Origin: Rudaea sp.
Lineage (GTDB): Bacteria > Pseudomonadota > Gammaproteobacteria > Xanthomonadales > Rhodanobacteraceae
DNA length: 45,525 nucleotides
NCBI GenBank assembly: GCA_025451955.1
Contig: JANWJJ010000046.1
Coordinates: 1-45,525, forward strand
Reading direction: 5' to 3'
This document shows positions 16,061 through 27,231 of this stretch, piece by piece (the stretch's first letter is position 1; each line of letters begins with the position of its first letter). A model generated the notes under the pieces. The model did no database searches. It was not told the origin of the DNA and worked only from the letters and a program-made list of their open reading frames with translations. Both the position numbers and the translations under genes were made by a program.

Positions 16061-17073
16061 GGCGATGGCGATTGCGCAACGGCGACGGCGATGGCCTGGC
16101 TCAATTGATACACCGCCAGGCTGTACAGCGGACTCTTGTTGTAGCGCGAGATCGCGTAGAAATTCTCGAACGTGATCCAGACCTCGGGGCCGTCTTCGCC
16201 GTCAAGCCTGATCAGGGTGGCGGGCGTCATCGGATCGAGTCTGGTATCGGTGACGTAACCCCATTCGCGCAGTTGCTGCAAGGGATACACCGGCACCAAT
16301 CCGGCCGGATCGAGCATGCGTGCCGGCGCGGCTACGCGCGCCGGCGCGGCCACCGGGCCGCCTTTCTGCCAGCCGTGGGCGACAAAATAGTTGGCCACGC
16401 TGGCGAAGATATCCGGCAACGAATTCCACAAATCCACTTTTCCGTCGCCGTCGCCGTCGCGTGCGAACTGGGCGATGCTCGAAGGCATGAACTGGCCCCA
16501 ACCCATCGCGCCGGCGTAGGAGCCCATCAGTTCTTCCGGCGCATACGGGAACTTCGGCCCGCGCAGCAGAAACAATTGCTTGAGTTCCTCGCGGAAAAAT
16601 TTCTGCCGCGGTGGATAGTAAAAGGCCAGCGTGGTCAGCGCGTCGAGTACGCGGTAGCGCGTAGGCGTGCGGCCGTAATTCGTTTCGACGCCGAGAATGG
16701 CGACGATCAGCGCCGCCGACACGCCGGTTTCGGACTCGGTGCGCTTGAGCAGCGCGGCGTTGTCGCGATAGAAGGCAATGCCGTCGGCGATGCGGCGGGC
16801 GTTGACGAAGATCGGGCGATAGTCTTTCCACGGCTTGGCTTCGGCCGGGCGTGTGATTGCGTCGATGATGCTCTGTTGATAGCGCGCCTTGGCCAGGGTG
16901 GCGAGCACCGAGCTCGCCGTCAGACCGTTGTGGCCGGCCAGTTCCTGCGCAAACTGCTGTTCGGCCGCGGCGACGGCGACGGCATCGGGCGTCGTCGACT
17001 GGGCATTGGCGAAACTGGCGGCGGCGAGCAGAAGACCCGCGCACATTGTGTACAAAGCAATAAATCCGCGCAT
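16057..17073 (-). CDS. mltB: Lytic murein transglycosylase B
   Basis: MltB (338 residues) cleaves the glycan backbone of peptidoglycan, forming 1,6-anhydro ends. A signal peptide (1 to about 24, cut after FANAQ) shows no lipobox, so it is likely a soluble periplasmic form. The SLT_2 core has the catalytic Glu in ILGVETNYGR, plus YAGAMGWGQFMPSS and the DGDGDGKVDLW calcium-binding-like loop usual in MltB. I used ATG 17073, where the signal peptide begins, although the Shine-Dalgarno is weak. It follows rodA by 56 bp and overlaps rlpA by 4 bp. Confidence 0.92.
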   Translation of the reverse strand: MRGFIALYTMCAGLLLAAASFANAQSTTPDAVAVAAAEQQFAQELAGHNGLTASSVLATLAKARYQQSIIDAITRPAEAKPWKDYRPIFVNARRIADGIAFYRDNAALLKRTESETGVSAALIVAILGVETNYGRTPTRYRVLDALTTLAFYYPPRQKFFREELKQLFLLRGPKFPYAPEELMGSYAGAMGWGQFMPSSIAQFARDGDGDGKVDLWNSLPDIFASVANYFVAHGWQKGGPVAAPARVAAPARMLDPAGLVPVYPLQQLREWGYVTDTRLDPMTPATLIRLDGEDGPEVWITFENFYAISRYNKSPLYSLAVYQLSQAIAVAVAQSPSP

Positions 17074-17129
17074 CGAAAAACCGGGTCGCCAGAAAAACCA
17101 AGGTGCCGAAAGGGTAGCACGCACGAGGC

Positions 17130-18248
17130 TCACCGCGGCAGTAGCTTGCGATGGCCGTGGATCGACATCAGCACGCCGAAGCCGGCCAGCAGCGATACCG
17201 CCGAGGTGCCGCCGTAACTGATCAGCGGCAAGGGCACGCCGACCACGGGCAGCAGACCGGTGATCATGCCGCCGTTGACCATCACGTAGACGAAAAACGC
17301 CATGCTGAACGAGCCGGCGAGCAGGCGCGAATAGGTGTCGCGCGCATTCGCCGCGATGCTCAGGCCGCGGCCGACGATAAAAATATACAAAGCCAGCAAG
17401 GCGATCACGCCGATCAAGCCCCATTCCTCGGAAAACACGGCGAAGACAAAATCGGTGGTGTGTTCGGGCAGAAATTCCAGGCGCGATTGCGTGCCGTGAT
17501 GCCAGCCCTTGCCGAACCAGCCGCCAGAGCCGACGGCGATTTCGGACTGGATGATGTGCCAGCCGTTGCCGAGCGGGTCGGATTCGGGATTGAGAAACAT
17601 GCGCAACCGGTTACGCTGGTATTCGTGCATGAAATGCCAGGCCAGCGGCGCCGCCGCGGCGGCGGCACCGAGCAGGGCGACGATGCGCCACCACGCCAGG
17701 CCCGCGAGGAATACCGCGAACACGCCGCTGGCGACGACCAGCAGGGCGGTGCCCAGATCCGGTTGCCTGGCGATCAACAGGGCTGGCGCACCGATGAGCA
17801 GGGCGACCGCGGCGAGCGTGAGCCAGCGCGGCGGCAGCTCGCGCGCGTGCAGATACCAGGCCACCATCATCGGCAGGGTCAGCTTGACCAGTTCCGACGG
17901 CTGGAAACGCATCACGCCAAGATTGAGCCAGCGATTCGCACCGCGACCCTGACCGAGCAGGGCGACGGCGACCAGCAGCAGTAAACTGGCCGCATACAGC
18001 CATGGCGTCCAGTTGCGCAAGGTCGATGGCGGAATCCGCGCGATCGTCAGCATCAGCACGCCGCCGAGGATAAAGCGCAAGGCCTGGTTGAGCAGCAGGT
18101 GACGGTCGAGATCGCTGGCACTATACAATGTCACAAGTCCACAAATCGCCAAAACCGACAGCGCACCGAGCAAGGGAAAATCCAGATACGGCTGATGCAG
18201 CGCGCGCAGCAGCCAGTGGCGCAGGCGCAGGGATAGATCGAGTTTCAT
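17130..18248 (-). CDS. rodA: RodA, SEDS-family peptidoglycan glycosyltransferase of the elongasome
   Basis: This polytopic membrane protein (372 residues, about 10 hydrophobic segments) polymerises glycan strands with PBP2 during rod elongation. Recognisable segments are RGANRWLNLG, FQPSELVKL, ARQPDLGTALL, the periplasmic loop with GNGWHIIQSEIAVGSGG and HTTDFVFAVFSEEWG, and LPLISYGGTS near the end. ATG 18248 was chosen over an in-frame TTG a few codons upstream. It directly follows mrdA, its known partner, 24 bp away. Confidence 0.95.
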   Translation of the reverse strand: MKLDLSLRLRHWLLRALHQPYLDFPLLGALSVLAICGLVTLYSASDLDRHLLLNQALRFILGGVLMLTIARIPPSTLRNWTPWLYAASLLLLVAVALLGQGRGANRWLNLGVMRFQPSELVKLTLPMMVAWYLHARELPPRWLTLAAVALLIGAPALLIARQPDLGTALLVVASGVFAVFLAGLAWWRIVALLGAAAAAAPLAWHFMHEYQRNRLRMFLNPESDPLGNGWHIIQSEIAVGSGGWFGKGWHHGTQSRLEFLPEHTTDFVFAVFSEEWGLIGVIALLALYIFIVGRGLSIAANARDTYSRLLAGSFSMAFFVYVMVNGGMITGLLPVVGVPLPLISYGGTSAVSLLAGFGVLMSIHGHRKLLPR

Positions 18249-18272
18249 AAGGCTCGGCTCATACAATCACGC

Positions 18273-20156
18273 TCATGGCGTGTGCCCGCCGTTGCCAGCG
18301 TCGTCGTACTTGAGCCAGGCGTCGAGGATCTTGCGCGCGATCGGTGCGGCGTCGTGGGCGCCAGTGTGGCCGGCCTGCAGCGCGACGACCACGGCGATGC
18401 GTGCGGCGTCGGCCGGCGTGAACGCCTCGAACAGCACTTCGTGACGCTCGACTGACACGCTCATGATGTTCTGCCAGGCTTCGTCGGTGCGCGAATAGCG
18501 CTCGGCGGTGCCGGTCTTGCCGGCGATCACGTAGGGAAACCCGTCGCCCAGGCCATTGGCGGTGCCACCGCCGTTGACCACGGCCGTCATGCCTTGTTCC
18601 ACCGGAATCCAGTTTGCCGCACTGTGGATAATGCTCGCTGCCGCGGCAGGCTGCGGCACCGGCACGGCCGGAGCATTCAGGCCGCCCTGGATCGCACGCA
18701 GCAAATGCGGCTGATGGCGCACGCCGCGATCGGCGAGCGTCGCCAGTGCCTGCGCCAACTGGATCGGGGTGATTACCCAGTAACCCTGGCCGATGCCGGC
18801 GATCACGGTTTCGCCGGGATAGAACGCCTGGTTGAAACGGCCGCGCTTCCATGCCCGCGACGGCAGCACGCCGGAGGCTTCGCCCGGCAGATCGATGCCG
18901 GTGGGCCGACCGAATCCGAATTTTCCCATCCACGCGCTGAAACGGTCGATGCCCATGTCGAGCGCGAGCGAATAGAAATACGTGTTGACCGATTTGGCGA
19001 TCGCCTGCACCAGATCGACGCGGCCCTGGCCGCCGCGAACGTCGTCGCGGTAGGCGCGCGCCTGGCCGGGAATGAAGAATTCGCCGGTCGACAGCACCGT
19101 GTCCTCGGGCCGGCGCAAGCCCAGTTCCAGGCCGCCGAGACCGAGATAGGGCTTGACCGTCGAACCCGGCGTGTAGCCGCCGGCGATGGCGCGGTTGAGC
19201 AAGGGTTTGTCGGGTGCATTCAACAAAGTGGAATAATCCACTTTGCTGATACCGTTGACGAACAGGTTCGGGTCGAAGCTCGGCACGCTGACCATCGCCA
19301 GCACTTCGCCGTTGCGCGGATCGATCGCCACCGCCGCGCCCGGACGTCCGCCGAAGGCATCCTCGGCCACGCGTTGCACGCGCGCGTCGATGCTCAGATA
19401 AAGATTCTTGCCGGATGTCGGCGCGACCCGCTTGATCGTGCGCAACGGTTTCTTGTCGACGTTAACCTCGATTTGTTCGTAACCGGGTTCGCCGTGCAGT
19501 TCGTCTTCGTAGCGGCGTTCGATGCCGGTCTTGCCGATGTGCGTGGTACCGGCGTAACGGTCGGTGTCGAGTTTTTCCGCATCGGCCGCATCGATGCGAC
19601 CGACGTAGCCGACCAGGTGCGCCAGTTCTTCGCCGCGCGGATACGAACGCGTGAGATACGGCACGATGTCGACGCCGGGAAAACGCCAGCGTTGGGTGGA
19701 AAAGCGCGCGATCTCGTCTTCGGAAAGCTTGAAGCGCAGGGCGATGCTCTCGAACGCGTGCTTGCTCCGGCGCAAGGCGTCGAAGTGTTCGAGATCGTCG
19801 TCCGAGAGCGCCACCACCGATCCCAGGTCCGCGAGCATGCGCGGCATATCCTTGACCTGTTCCGGCACCACTTCAAGCCGGAATGCAGCGACGTTCTCGG
19901 CCAGCAACACGCCGTTGCGGTCGTAGATCAGGCCGCGCGTCGGCGCGATGCTGCGCACGGAAATGCGGTTGTTGTCCGAGCGCGTGCTGAACTCGTCGTG
20001 GCGCGCGATCTGCAGGAAGGCGAAGCGCGCACCGAGTCCGATCAGGCACAGCGCGATCAACAGGAAACCGGCGATCGCGCGCGCGCGGAAGCGAGCGGCT
20101 TCGCGCTGGGCATCCTTGATCCGCAAGTGTGGATTGCTGACAGGCCGCCTGCTCAC
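18273..20156 (-). CDS. mrdA: Penicillin-binding protein 2 (elongasome transpeptidase)
   Basis: PBP2 (627 residues) cross-links new wall during elongation. It has a single N-terminal membrane helix (about 27-50), a pedestal domain, and a transpeptidase domain with GSTVKPYL (SxxK), SVNTYFYS (SxN) and KTGTAERY (KTG). Start GTG 20156 lies 13 bp after the mreD stop. A perfect 9-bp inverted repeat with a 4-nt loop (19224-19245) lies within the coding sequence. The gene sits between mreD and rodA, as in most rod-shaped proteobacteria. Confidence 0.95.
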   Translation of the reverse strand: MSRRPVSNPHLRIKDAQREAARFRARAIAGFLLIALCLIGLGARFAFLQIARHDEFSTRSDNNRISVRSIAPTRGLIYDRNGVLLAENVAAFRLEVVPEQVKDMPRMLADLGSVVALSDDDLEHFDALRRSKHAFESIALRFKLSEDEIARFSTQRWRFPGVDIVPYLTRSYPRGEELAHLVGYVGRIDAADAEKLDTDRYAGTTHIGKTGIERRYEDELHGEPGYEQIEVNVDKKPLRTIKRVAPTSGKNLYLSIDARVQRVAEDAFGGRPGAAVAIDPRNGEVLAMVSVPSFDPNLFVNGISKVDYSTLLNAPDKPLLNRAIAGGYTPGSTVKPYLGLGGLELGLRRPEDTVLSTGEFFIPGQARAYRDDVRGGQGRVDLVQAIAKSVNTYFYSLALDMGIDRFSAWMGKFGFGRPTGIDLPGEASGVLPSRAWKRGRFNQAFYPGETVIAGIGQGYWVITPIQLAQALATLADRGVRHQPHLLRAIQGGLNAPAVPVPQPAAAASIIHSAANWIPVEQGMTAVVNGGGTANGLGDGFPYVIAGKTGTAERYSRTDEAWQNIMSVSVERHEVLFEAFTPADAARIAVVVALQAGHTGAHDAAPIARKILDAWLKYDDAGNGGHTP

Positions 20157-20169
20157 GCCGCCGGTCCGT

Positions 20170-20661
20170 TCACGATTCGCGCACGCGCAGACGCGAGCGC
20201 AGGTCGTCGAGCAGCAGGAACAACCACGGCCATGCCACCATTCCGGTCAGTGGTGCCAGCCAGAACGTGACCGGCGGCGAAGGTTCGCCGGCGCAGGCAC
20301 GCACCATCAGCAGCACGATGCGATCGTTGAGCAGCAGGGCGAATACCGCCAGCGCCTGCTGCCACATCGGGAAAAACCGCAAGCGCGCACGGAAGCGCAG
20401 CAGGATGAAACAAAGTATACAAAGTCGCAACGCGTGTTCGCCGAGCAGTTCGCCGGTGACAACGTCGCCGAGCAGACCCAGCACGAAAGCCAGGCCCAGG
20501 CCGACGCGTTCAGGCGATTCCAGTGCCCAGTACACCAAGGCCAGCGCCAGCCAGTACGGTTTGAGCGGCAGCAACGCCTGCGGCAGCGGCATCAGTTGCA
20601 GCAGATAGCAGGCCAGCAGGCTGCTCCAGAACAGCGCGGAATTGGCGCGCGTGCGGTTCAT
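20170..20661 (-). CDS. mreD: Rod shape-determining protein MreD
   Basis: This is a 163-residue protein with about five hydrophobic segments (for example LALALVYWALESPERVGLG and FVLGLLGDVVTGELLGEHAL), the MreD pattern. It is a membrane component of the elongasome and works with MreC and PBP2. ATG 20661 overlaps the mreC stop by 4 bp, which indicates coupled translation. Identity rests on membrane topology, the GDVVTGELLG motif and gene order. Confidence 0.92.
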   Translation of the reverse strand: MNRTRANSALFWSSLLACYLLQLMPLPQALLPLKPYWLALALVYWALESPERVGLGLAFVLGLLGDVVTGELLGEHALRLCILCFILLRFRARLRFFPMWQQALAVFALLLNDRIVLLMVRACAGEPSPPVTFWLAPLTGMVAWPWLFLLLDDLRSRLRVRES

Positions 20662-21593
20662 GGCTTACTCGCGGCTGGTGCCGAGGACGACGGCGCATCG
20701 CCCGCCAGCGACGCGGGCGGTCCGACCAGAGACGCGGCTTCCGGTGGCCCGACCGGATCCGGCAACACATGCAGCAGCAACACTTCGCCGCTGCGGTCCA
20801 ACGCGGCACTCGGCGTGGCCACCGCGGCGGCGAACATGCCGCTGGAGTCATTCCTTATCGAACGGATTTCGCCGACGGGAAATCCGCTCGGAAAAACGCC
20901 ACCGAGACCCGAGGTAATGAGTTTGTCACCGACCTTGACGTCGGCACTGATCGGAATATTCGGCAATTCCAGCGAATCCAGCGCGCCGCTGCCGTGCGCG
21001 ATGGCGCGCATGCCGGTGCGCTCGATCGTGACCGGAATGGCATGTGTCGGATCGGTGATCAGCAACACGGTCGCGGTGTTCGGCAGGGCTTCGATCACCT
21101 GACCCATGATGCCGTGCGCGTCGATCACCGCCTGACCTACCTGCACGCCTTGATCGGCGCCGACATTGAGCAGCACGCGATGGCGGAAGGGGTCGGTGTC
21201 CACATGTATAATTTTAGCCAATTGCACGCCGATGCCGAGGCTGCGCTGGACGTCGAGCAATTGCTGCAAGCGCTGGTTTTGCGCACGCACGGCGCGATAG
21301 CGATTGAGGCTGGCCTCGGCCAGCAACAATTGCCGGCTCAGTTCGGCGTTTTCCTCGGTCAGTTTCTCGCGATCCGCCAACGCCAGGCTGGTGCGATTGG
21401 CCAGTTGCGAAGGCATCGCCGCGATGCGGTACATCGGTTCGATGGCCGCACTCATGCCCCAGCGGATGCGTGCGAGATAATTGCCGCGGTGGTCGATCAC
21501 CATCAAGGCGATGGCGACCGCGAGATAGCCGATCAATTGCAACGTGCTCAGCGTGCCCTCGGTGAACAGCGGCGCGGAATCGGCACGGGTCAT
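20658..21593 (-). CDS. mreC: Rod shape-determining protein MreC
   Basis: The 311 residues comprise one N-terminal membrane helix (about 18-36), a coiled-coil region (about 70-115, rich in Glu/Leu/Arg) and the periplasmic beta domains (about 120-275). Typical segments are HRVLLNVGADQGVQVGQAV, GIMGQVIE and VKVGDKLITSGLGGVFPSGFP. A Pro/Ala/Ser-rich tail ends it. MreC activates PBP2 and links MreB to wall synthesis. It follows mreB by 121 bp, in which I see nothing else convincing. Confidence 0.94.
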   Translation of the reverse strand: MTRADSAPLFTEGTLSTLQLIGYLAVAIALMVIDHRGNYLARIRWGMSAAIEPMYRIAAMPSQLANRTSLALADREKLTEENAELSRQLLLAEASLNRYRAVRAQNQRLQQLLDVQRSLGIGVQLAKIIHVDTDPFRHRVLLNVGADQGVQVGQAVIDAHGIMGQVIEALPNTATVLLITDPTHAIPVTIERTGMRAIAHGSGALDSLELPNIPISADVKVGDKLITSGLGGVFPSGFPVGEIRSIRNDSSGMFAAAVATPSAALDRSGEVLLLHVLPDPVGPPEAASLVGPPASLAGDAPSSSAPAASKP

Positions 21594-21714
21594 GGCGCGG
21601 GGCGAGCGGCGCCGGGCAGGGTATGCCGGTAGTCAGCGGCGGACAAGGGTGATCGCGCCACGGCGGCGGTCGAGCGGCTGCCGGCAACGGGGAACCCGCA
21701 ACTCACAGCCTGCC

Positions 21715-22845
<1,131 letters not shown>

Positions 22846-22931
22846 TTAAAATGCGGTTTACCGCTCAGTTCCGATTCGAGGCAACGCAGCGGCTGTGTTA
22901 TCGTCGCGACCCCGTTTTTTTGCATCTTTCC

Positions 22932-23219
22932 ATGCGCATCGATCCCGCCATTGTCCGCCGCATTGCGCGGCTTGCCCGCCTGTCCATCGCTGACGGCGAT
23001 CTGGCGCGCGTCGCCGGCGAGCTCACGCGCGTGCTCGACCTGGCCGATCAGTTGGCAGATGCGCCGCTGGCGGGCGTCGAGCCGATGGCGCACCCACAGG
23101 CGCTGGCGCTGTCGTGGCGCGACGATGCCGTGACTGCCAGCGACGATGCCGGCACGTTGCTGGCGTTGGCGCCGGAAGCGCGCGGCGGCCTGTATCTCGT
23201 GCCGAAGGTCATCGAGTAG
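22932..23219 (+). CDS. gatC: Asp-tRNA(Asn)/Glu-tRNA(Gln) amidotransferase subunit C
   Basis: GatC (95 residues) is the small clamp that stabilises GatA on GatB. It begins MRIDPAIVRRIARLARL and contains the helical repeat SIADGDLARVAGELTRVLDL and the conserved GVEPMAHPQ. ATG 22932 was chosen by alignment with GatC starts. It lies 3 bp before gatA. The order gatC-gatA-gatB is typical, and the complex corrects mischarged Glu-tRNA(Gln) or Asp-tRNA(Asn). Confidence 0.92.
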   Translation: MRIDPAIVRRIARLARLSIADGDLARVAGELTRVLDLADQLADAPLAGVEPMAHPQALALSWRDDAVTASDDAGTLLALAPEARGGLYLVPKVIE

Positions 23220-23222
23220 GCG

Positions 23223-24683
23223 ATGCGCGCCGAGTCGATTGCGCAACTGGCGCAGGCATTACGTGCGCGCCGGATTTCATCCGCCGAACTGACGCAACAG
23301 TCGCTCGCCGCGGCGCACGTGCACAGTCATCTCAATGCGCTCATCACTCTGGATGAAACCGGTGCGCTGGCTGCCGCGAAACGTGCCGATGCGGCGTTGA
23401 CGCAGGCAGCATCGTCCGCGCTGACCGGAATTCCCTTTGTGCACAAGGACATTTTTTGCACAAATGGAATCCGTACCACCTGCGCATCGCGCATGCTGGA
23501 AAATTTCGTGCCGCCGTACGACGCGCATGTCGTTGGACAATTGAACGACGCGCTGGCGGTTTCCATCGGCAAGGCAAACATGGACGAGTTTGCGATGGGC
23601 TCGTCGAACGAGAACTCGTTTTTCGGGCCGGTGAAAAATCCGTGGGATACGGCACGGGTTCCCGGCGGCTCATCCGGTGGTTCGGCTGCGGCGGTCGCCG
23701 CCGGCATTGTGACGTTCGCCACCGGCACCGACACCGGCGGCTCGATCCGCCAACCCGCGGCGTTCTGCGGCATCACCGGACTCAAGCCCACGTATGGCCG
23801 GGTTTCGCGCTTCGGCATGATCGCCTATGCATCGAGTCTGGATTGTGGCGGCGTGCTCGCACGTAGCGCAGCCGATTGCGCGCAGGTACTCGCCGCGATC
23901 GCCGGCCACGATGCGCGCGATGCGACCAGTGTCGATCGTCCAGTCGATGACTGCGTTGCGGCATTATCCACTTCGCTAAAAGGTATACGCATCGGCGTGG
24001 CACGCGAATACTTCGGCGCCGGCGTCGAGGACGGCGTCGCCGCGGCGACGCAGGCTGCACTGCGCGAACTGGAAAAACTTGGCGCGACCCTGATCGATAT
24101 TTCGTTGCCGAACGCCGCCCTGGCGATTCCGGCGTACTACGTGATTGCGCCAGCGGAAGCCAGCAGCAATCTGTCGCGCTACGACGGCGTGCGTTATGGC
24201 CATCGCTGCGCCGGGCCGAAATCGCTGGAGGATTTGTATACCCGCAGCCGCAGCGAAGGTTTCGGCAGCGAGGTGCAGCGCCGCATTCTGGTCGGCACCT
24301 ATGCGTTGTCGGCGGGTTATTACGATGCGTATTATTTGCGCGCGCAGCGGGCGCGGCGCGTTATCGCAAACGATTTTACTGAGGCGTTCGCATCCGTTGA
24401 TCTGATCGCCGGGCCGACCGCGCCGACGGTGGCGTTCAAGCTCGGCGAGAAATCCGGCGATCCGCTGGCGATGTACTCGGCCGACGTCAACACTGTCGCG
24501 GTGAATCTTGCCGGACTGCCGGCGATCTCGCTGCCCGCAGGTTTCGTACCGAATGAGTCCGACAATGGCTTGCCGGTCGGCCTGCAATTGATCGCGCCGG
24601 CCTTTGCCGAAGCGCGCCTGCTGAATGCGGCGCATCAGTTGCAGTTGGCTACGGATTGGCACACACGGACGCCGCCGCCATGA
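23223..24683 (+). CDS. gatA: Asp-tRNA(Asn)/Glu-tRNA(Gln) amidotransferase subunit A
   Basis: GatA (486 residues) hydrolyses glutamine and passes ammonia to GatB. It has the amidase signature with the Ser-cisSer-Lys triad: Lys75 (FVHKDIF), Ser150 ([11 protein letters not shown]) and Ser174 ([14 protein letters not shown]). Further conserved segments are [14 protein letters not shown] and the C-terminal [14 protein letters not shown]. Length and motifs are complete. The stop overlaps the gatB start by 4 bp. Confidence 0.96.
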   Translation: MRAESIAQLAQALRARRISSAELTQQSLAAAHVHSHLNALITLDETGALAAAKRADAALTQAASSALTGIPFVHKDIFCTNGIRTTCASRMLENFVPPYDAHVVGQLNDALAVSIGKANMDEFAMGSSNENSFFGPVKNPWDTARVPGGSSGGSAAAVAAGIVTFATGTDTGGSIRQPAAFCGITGLKPTYGRVSRFGMIAYASSLDCGGVLARSAADCAQVLAAIAGHDARDATSVDRPVDDCVAALSTSLKGIRIGVAREYFGAGVEDGVAAATQAALRELEKLGATLIDISLPNAALAIPAYYVIAPAEASSNLSRYDGVRYGHRCAGPKSLEDLYTRSRSEGFGSEVQRRILVGTYALSAGYYDAYYLRAQRARRVIANDFTEAFASVDLIAGPTAPTVAFKLGEKSGDPLAMYSADVNTVAVNLAGLPAISLPAGFVPNESDNGLPVGLQLIAPAFAEARLLNAAHQLQLATDWHTRTPPP

Positions 24684-26128
24684 CCGATTCCCACCCGTGG
24701 CAAGCCGTGATCGGCCTGGAAATCCACGCCCAGCTCAGCACCACGAGCAAATTGTTTTCCGATGCATCAACCGCCTACGGCGCCGACCCGAATACGCAGA
24801 TCAGTGCCGTCGACGTCGCCCTGCCCGGAACCTTGCCGGTGCCGAACCGCGCGGCGCGCGACAAGGCAATACGTTTTGGGTTGGCGATCGGCGCGCAGAT
24901 CGCACGAAAAAGTATATTCGCGCGCAAAAACTACTTTTACCCGGATTTGTCGAAAGGCTATCAGATCAGCCAGTACGAGCTACCGATCGTCGGCAGCGGC
25001 AAGCTGGTGGTGCGCACGGACGATGGCCGCACGCTCGAAGTCGAAATCCAGCGTGCGCATCTGGAAGAAGACGCGGGCAAATCGCTGCACGATGTTTTTC
25101 ACGCTGCGACCGGTATCGACTTCAATCGCGCCGGTGTGCCGCTGCTCGAAATCGTTTCCGCGCCGGTGCTGCATTCCGCGCAAGACGCCGTCGCCTATAT
25201 GCGTACCGTACACACCTTGGTGCGCTGGCTGGGCATCTGCGACGGCAATATGCAGGAAGGTTCGTTCCGCTGCGATGCCAACGTGTCGGTGCGTCCGCTG
25301 GGTGAAACGAAGCTCGGCACGCGCACCGAAATCAAGAATGTGAATTCGTTTCGCTTCGTCGAGAAGGCGATCGAATACGAGATCGAACGTCAGATTCGCG
25401 CGCTGGAAAACGGCGAGCGCCTCGTGCAGGAAACGCGGTTGTACGATGCCGCGCATCATCACACCCGGCCCATGCGCAGCAAGGAAGACGCCGACGATTA
25501 CCGTTATTTTCCCGATCCGGATTTGCCGCCGCTGATGGTGACGGATACCGACATCGCCACGATTCGCGCAGGTCTGCCGGAGTTGCCGCAGGCGCGGCGC
25601 CAACGCTATCTCGAGACCTTGGGCTTGTCCGATGCCGATGCGGCGCAGTTGTGCGCGGACAAGGCGACCGCGGATTATTTCGAGGCGGTGCTGACGGCGT
25701 TGCCGGGTCAGGCCAAACTGTGCGCGAATTGGGTGCTCGGCGAACTCGCCGCGGCGCTGAATGCGGGCGGACTTGCGATCGAATCCTCGCGCGTGTCCGC
25801 AGTGGCGTTCGCGCATTTGCTGCGGCGTGTGCACGACGCCACAATCTCCGGCAAGATTGCCAAGGACGTATTCGCCGCGATGTGGACTGGTGAGGGCGAT
25901 GCCGATGCGATCATCGAAACGCGCGGACTCACGCAGATTTCCGATGTCGGCGCGCTGGCGGCTGCGGTCGATGCGGTACTCGTCGAGTTTCCGGTGCAAC
26001 TCGCCGATTATCGCGGCGGCAACGAAAAACTATTGCAATTCTTCGTCGGCCAGATCATGAAACGCACGCGCGGTCAGGCCAACCCGCAACAGCTCAATAC
26101 ACTGCTGCGCGAAAAACTCCATTCGTAA
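24680..26128 (+). CDS. gatB: Asp-tRNA(Asn)/Glu-tRNA(Gln) amidotransferase subunit B
   Basis: GatB (482 residues) phosphorylates the mischarged tRNA-bound Glu/Asp and amidates it. Seen are [10 protein letters not shown] at the N-terminus, [48 protein letters not shown] and [12 protein letters not shown]. The C-terminal YqeY-like helical tail starts at about residue 330 and ends with the [14 protein letters not shown] segment. ATG 24680 overlaps the gatA stop, which fixes the start. The kinase gene follows 18 bp later, so it probably shares the transcript. Confidence 0.96.
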   Translation: MTDSHPWQAVIGLEIHAQLSTTSKLFSDASTAYGADPNTQISAVDVALPGTLPVPNRAARDKAIRFGLAIGAQIARKSIFARKNYFYPDLSKGYQISQYELPIVGSGKLVVRTDDGRTLEVEIQRAHLEEDAGKSLHDVFHAATGIDFNRAGVPLLEIVSAPVLHSAQDAVAYMRTVHTLVRWLGICDGNMQEGSFRCDANVSVRPLGETKLGTRTEIKNVNSFRFVEKAIEYEIERQIRALENGERLVQETRLYDAAHHHTRPMRSKEDADDYRYFPDPDLPPLMVTDTDIATIRAGLPELPQARRQRYLETLGLSDADAAQLCADKATADYFEAVLTALPGQAKLCANWVLGELAAALNAGGLAIESSRVSAVAFAHLLRRVHDATISGKIAKDVFAAMWTGEGDADAIIETRGLTQISDVGALAAAVDAVLVEFPVQLADYRGGNEKLLQFFVGQIMKRTRGQANPQQLNTLLREKLHS

Positions 26129-26146
26129 ACTTCGGGAAAAGTATAC

Positions 26147-27082
26147 ATGTCAGCCCTCATCTGCGGTTCGCTCGCTTACGACACCATCATGGTGTTCCAG
26201 GATCAATTCAAGAATCACATCCTGCCGGACAAGGTGCACATGTTGAATGTCGCCTTTCTGGTGCCGCGTATGCGCAAGGAATTCGGCGGCTGCGCTGGCA
26301 ACATCAGCTACAACCTGAAATTGCTTGGCGGCCATCCCATTCCGATGGGCACGGTTGGGCAGGATTTCGGTCCGTATCGCGAACACTTCACCAAATGCGG
26401 CATCGACTTGAGCCAGATCAAGACGATTGAGGATTTGTATACCGCGCAGGCCTTCATCACTACCGATCTGGACGATAATCAGATCACCGCGTTCCATCCC
26501 GGCGCGATGATGCGCAGTTTCGAGAACCATGTGCGCGATGTGCCCGGCGTGAAATTCGGCATCGTCGGTCCCGATGGCCGCGAGGCGATGCTGCAACATG
26601 CGGCGGAATTCGCCGAGCGCAAGATTCCCTTCATCTTCGATCCCGGCCAGGCCATGCCGCTGTTCAACGGCGAGGAATTCCGCGCCTTCATCGAGCAGGC
26701 GCAGTACGTCACCGTTAACGATTACGAATCCAATCTGTTGCAGACGCGCACCGGTTGGAACGAAAAGCAGATCGCCGAACGCGTGACCGCTTACATCGTC
26801 ACGCGCGGGCCGAAGGGTTCGTTGATCCACACGAAAAAAGAAACCTTCGACATTCCGCCCGCGCACGAACGCCGAGTGTCCGATCCCACCGGTTGTGGTG
26901 ACGCGTACCGCGCCGGCCTGATCTACGGCCTGATGAAGAACATGGATCTGCCGACGTGCGGCCGTATGGCCTCGCTCATGGGGGCGCTCAAGGTCGAGCA
27001 TCCCGGCACCCAGAATCAGCGCTTCACCTACGCCGAATTCGCCGACCAGTTCCGCCAGCAGTTCGGCTACGCGCTAGATTGA
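26147..27082 (+). CDS. PfkB-family sugar/adenosine kinase
   Basis: This is a 311-residue ribokinase-fold kinase. PfkB signatures are GGCAGNISYNLKLLGG near the N-terminus (substrate site) and the second motif DPTGCGDAYRAGLIYG, with the catalytic Asp and the GCGD anion hole. VTRGPKGSLIH is the ATP-side strand. Its form (MSALICGSLAYDTIM start) resembles the adenosine-kinase-like group common in Beta- and Gammaproteobacteria. The substrate, adenosine or a sugar, cannot be assigned from sequence. It follows gatB closely. Confidence 0.85.
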   Translation: MSALICGSLAYDTIMVFQDQFKNHILPDKVHMLNVAFLVPRMRKEFGGCAGNISYNLKLLGGHPIPMGTVGQDFGPYREHFTKCGIDLSQIKTIEDLYTAQAFITTDLDDNQITAFHPGAMMRSFENHVRDVPGVKFGIVGPDGREAMLQHAAEFAERKIPFIFDPGQAMPLFNGEEFRAFIEQAQYVTVNDYESNLLQTRTGWNEKQIAERVTAYIVTRGPKGSLIHTKKETFDIPPAHERRVSDPTGCGDAYRAGLIYGLMKNMDLPTCGRMASLMGALKVEHPGTQNQRFTYAEFADQFRQQFGYALD

Positions 27083-27123
27083 GTCAGGCCGAGTTACGGC
27101 ACAAAAGTGGACGCAGACAGTCG

Positions 27124-27150
27124 AGACGGCCGAGCGCACCCGCGCCGTCT
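27124..27150 (+). terminator. Possible terminator hairpin after the PfkB kinase gene
   Basis: AGACGGC (27124-27130) and GCCGTCT (27144-27150) form a perfect 7-bp stem with a 13-nt loop, followed by ATTTAAC. The T-run is poor, so termination would be weak. Nothing else was recognised in the 149-bp gap before the TIR gene. Confidence 0.3.
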
Positions 27151-27231
27151 ATTTAACGGTCTGGTGCGCCGCTGCGGTATGCTTGAGAGTCTGGGGATTG
27201 CGGCGACCGACCCGCTTTGAGGTTTGCACGT

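Noticed and set aside
19224-19245. Perfect 9-bp inverted repeat CAAAGTGGA/TCCACTTTG inside mrdA
   Set aside because: It encodes a normal SKVDYSTLL segment, and AAA-GTG-GAT for Lys-Val-Asp is used in several genes here. It probably arose by chance, though a local mRNA hairpin is possible.
23960-23975. DnaA-box-like TTATCCACT and similar ATCCACTTT strings (also near 13738, 15155, 16433)
   Set aside because: They lie singly inside coding genes, are not clustered, and are explained by Lys-Val-Asp or similar codons. There is no dnaA/dnaN context.
24230-26445. Recurrent TTGTATAC and AAAGTATA strings across the window
   Set aside because: Most are in coding sequence and reflect codon use for Leu-Tyr-Thr (TTG TAT ACC) or Lys-Ser-Ile. 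They are not spaced like a binding-site family.
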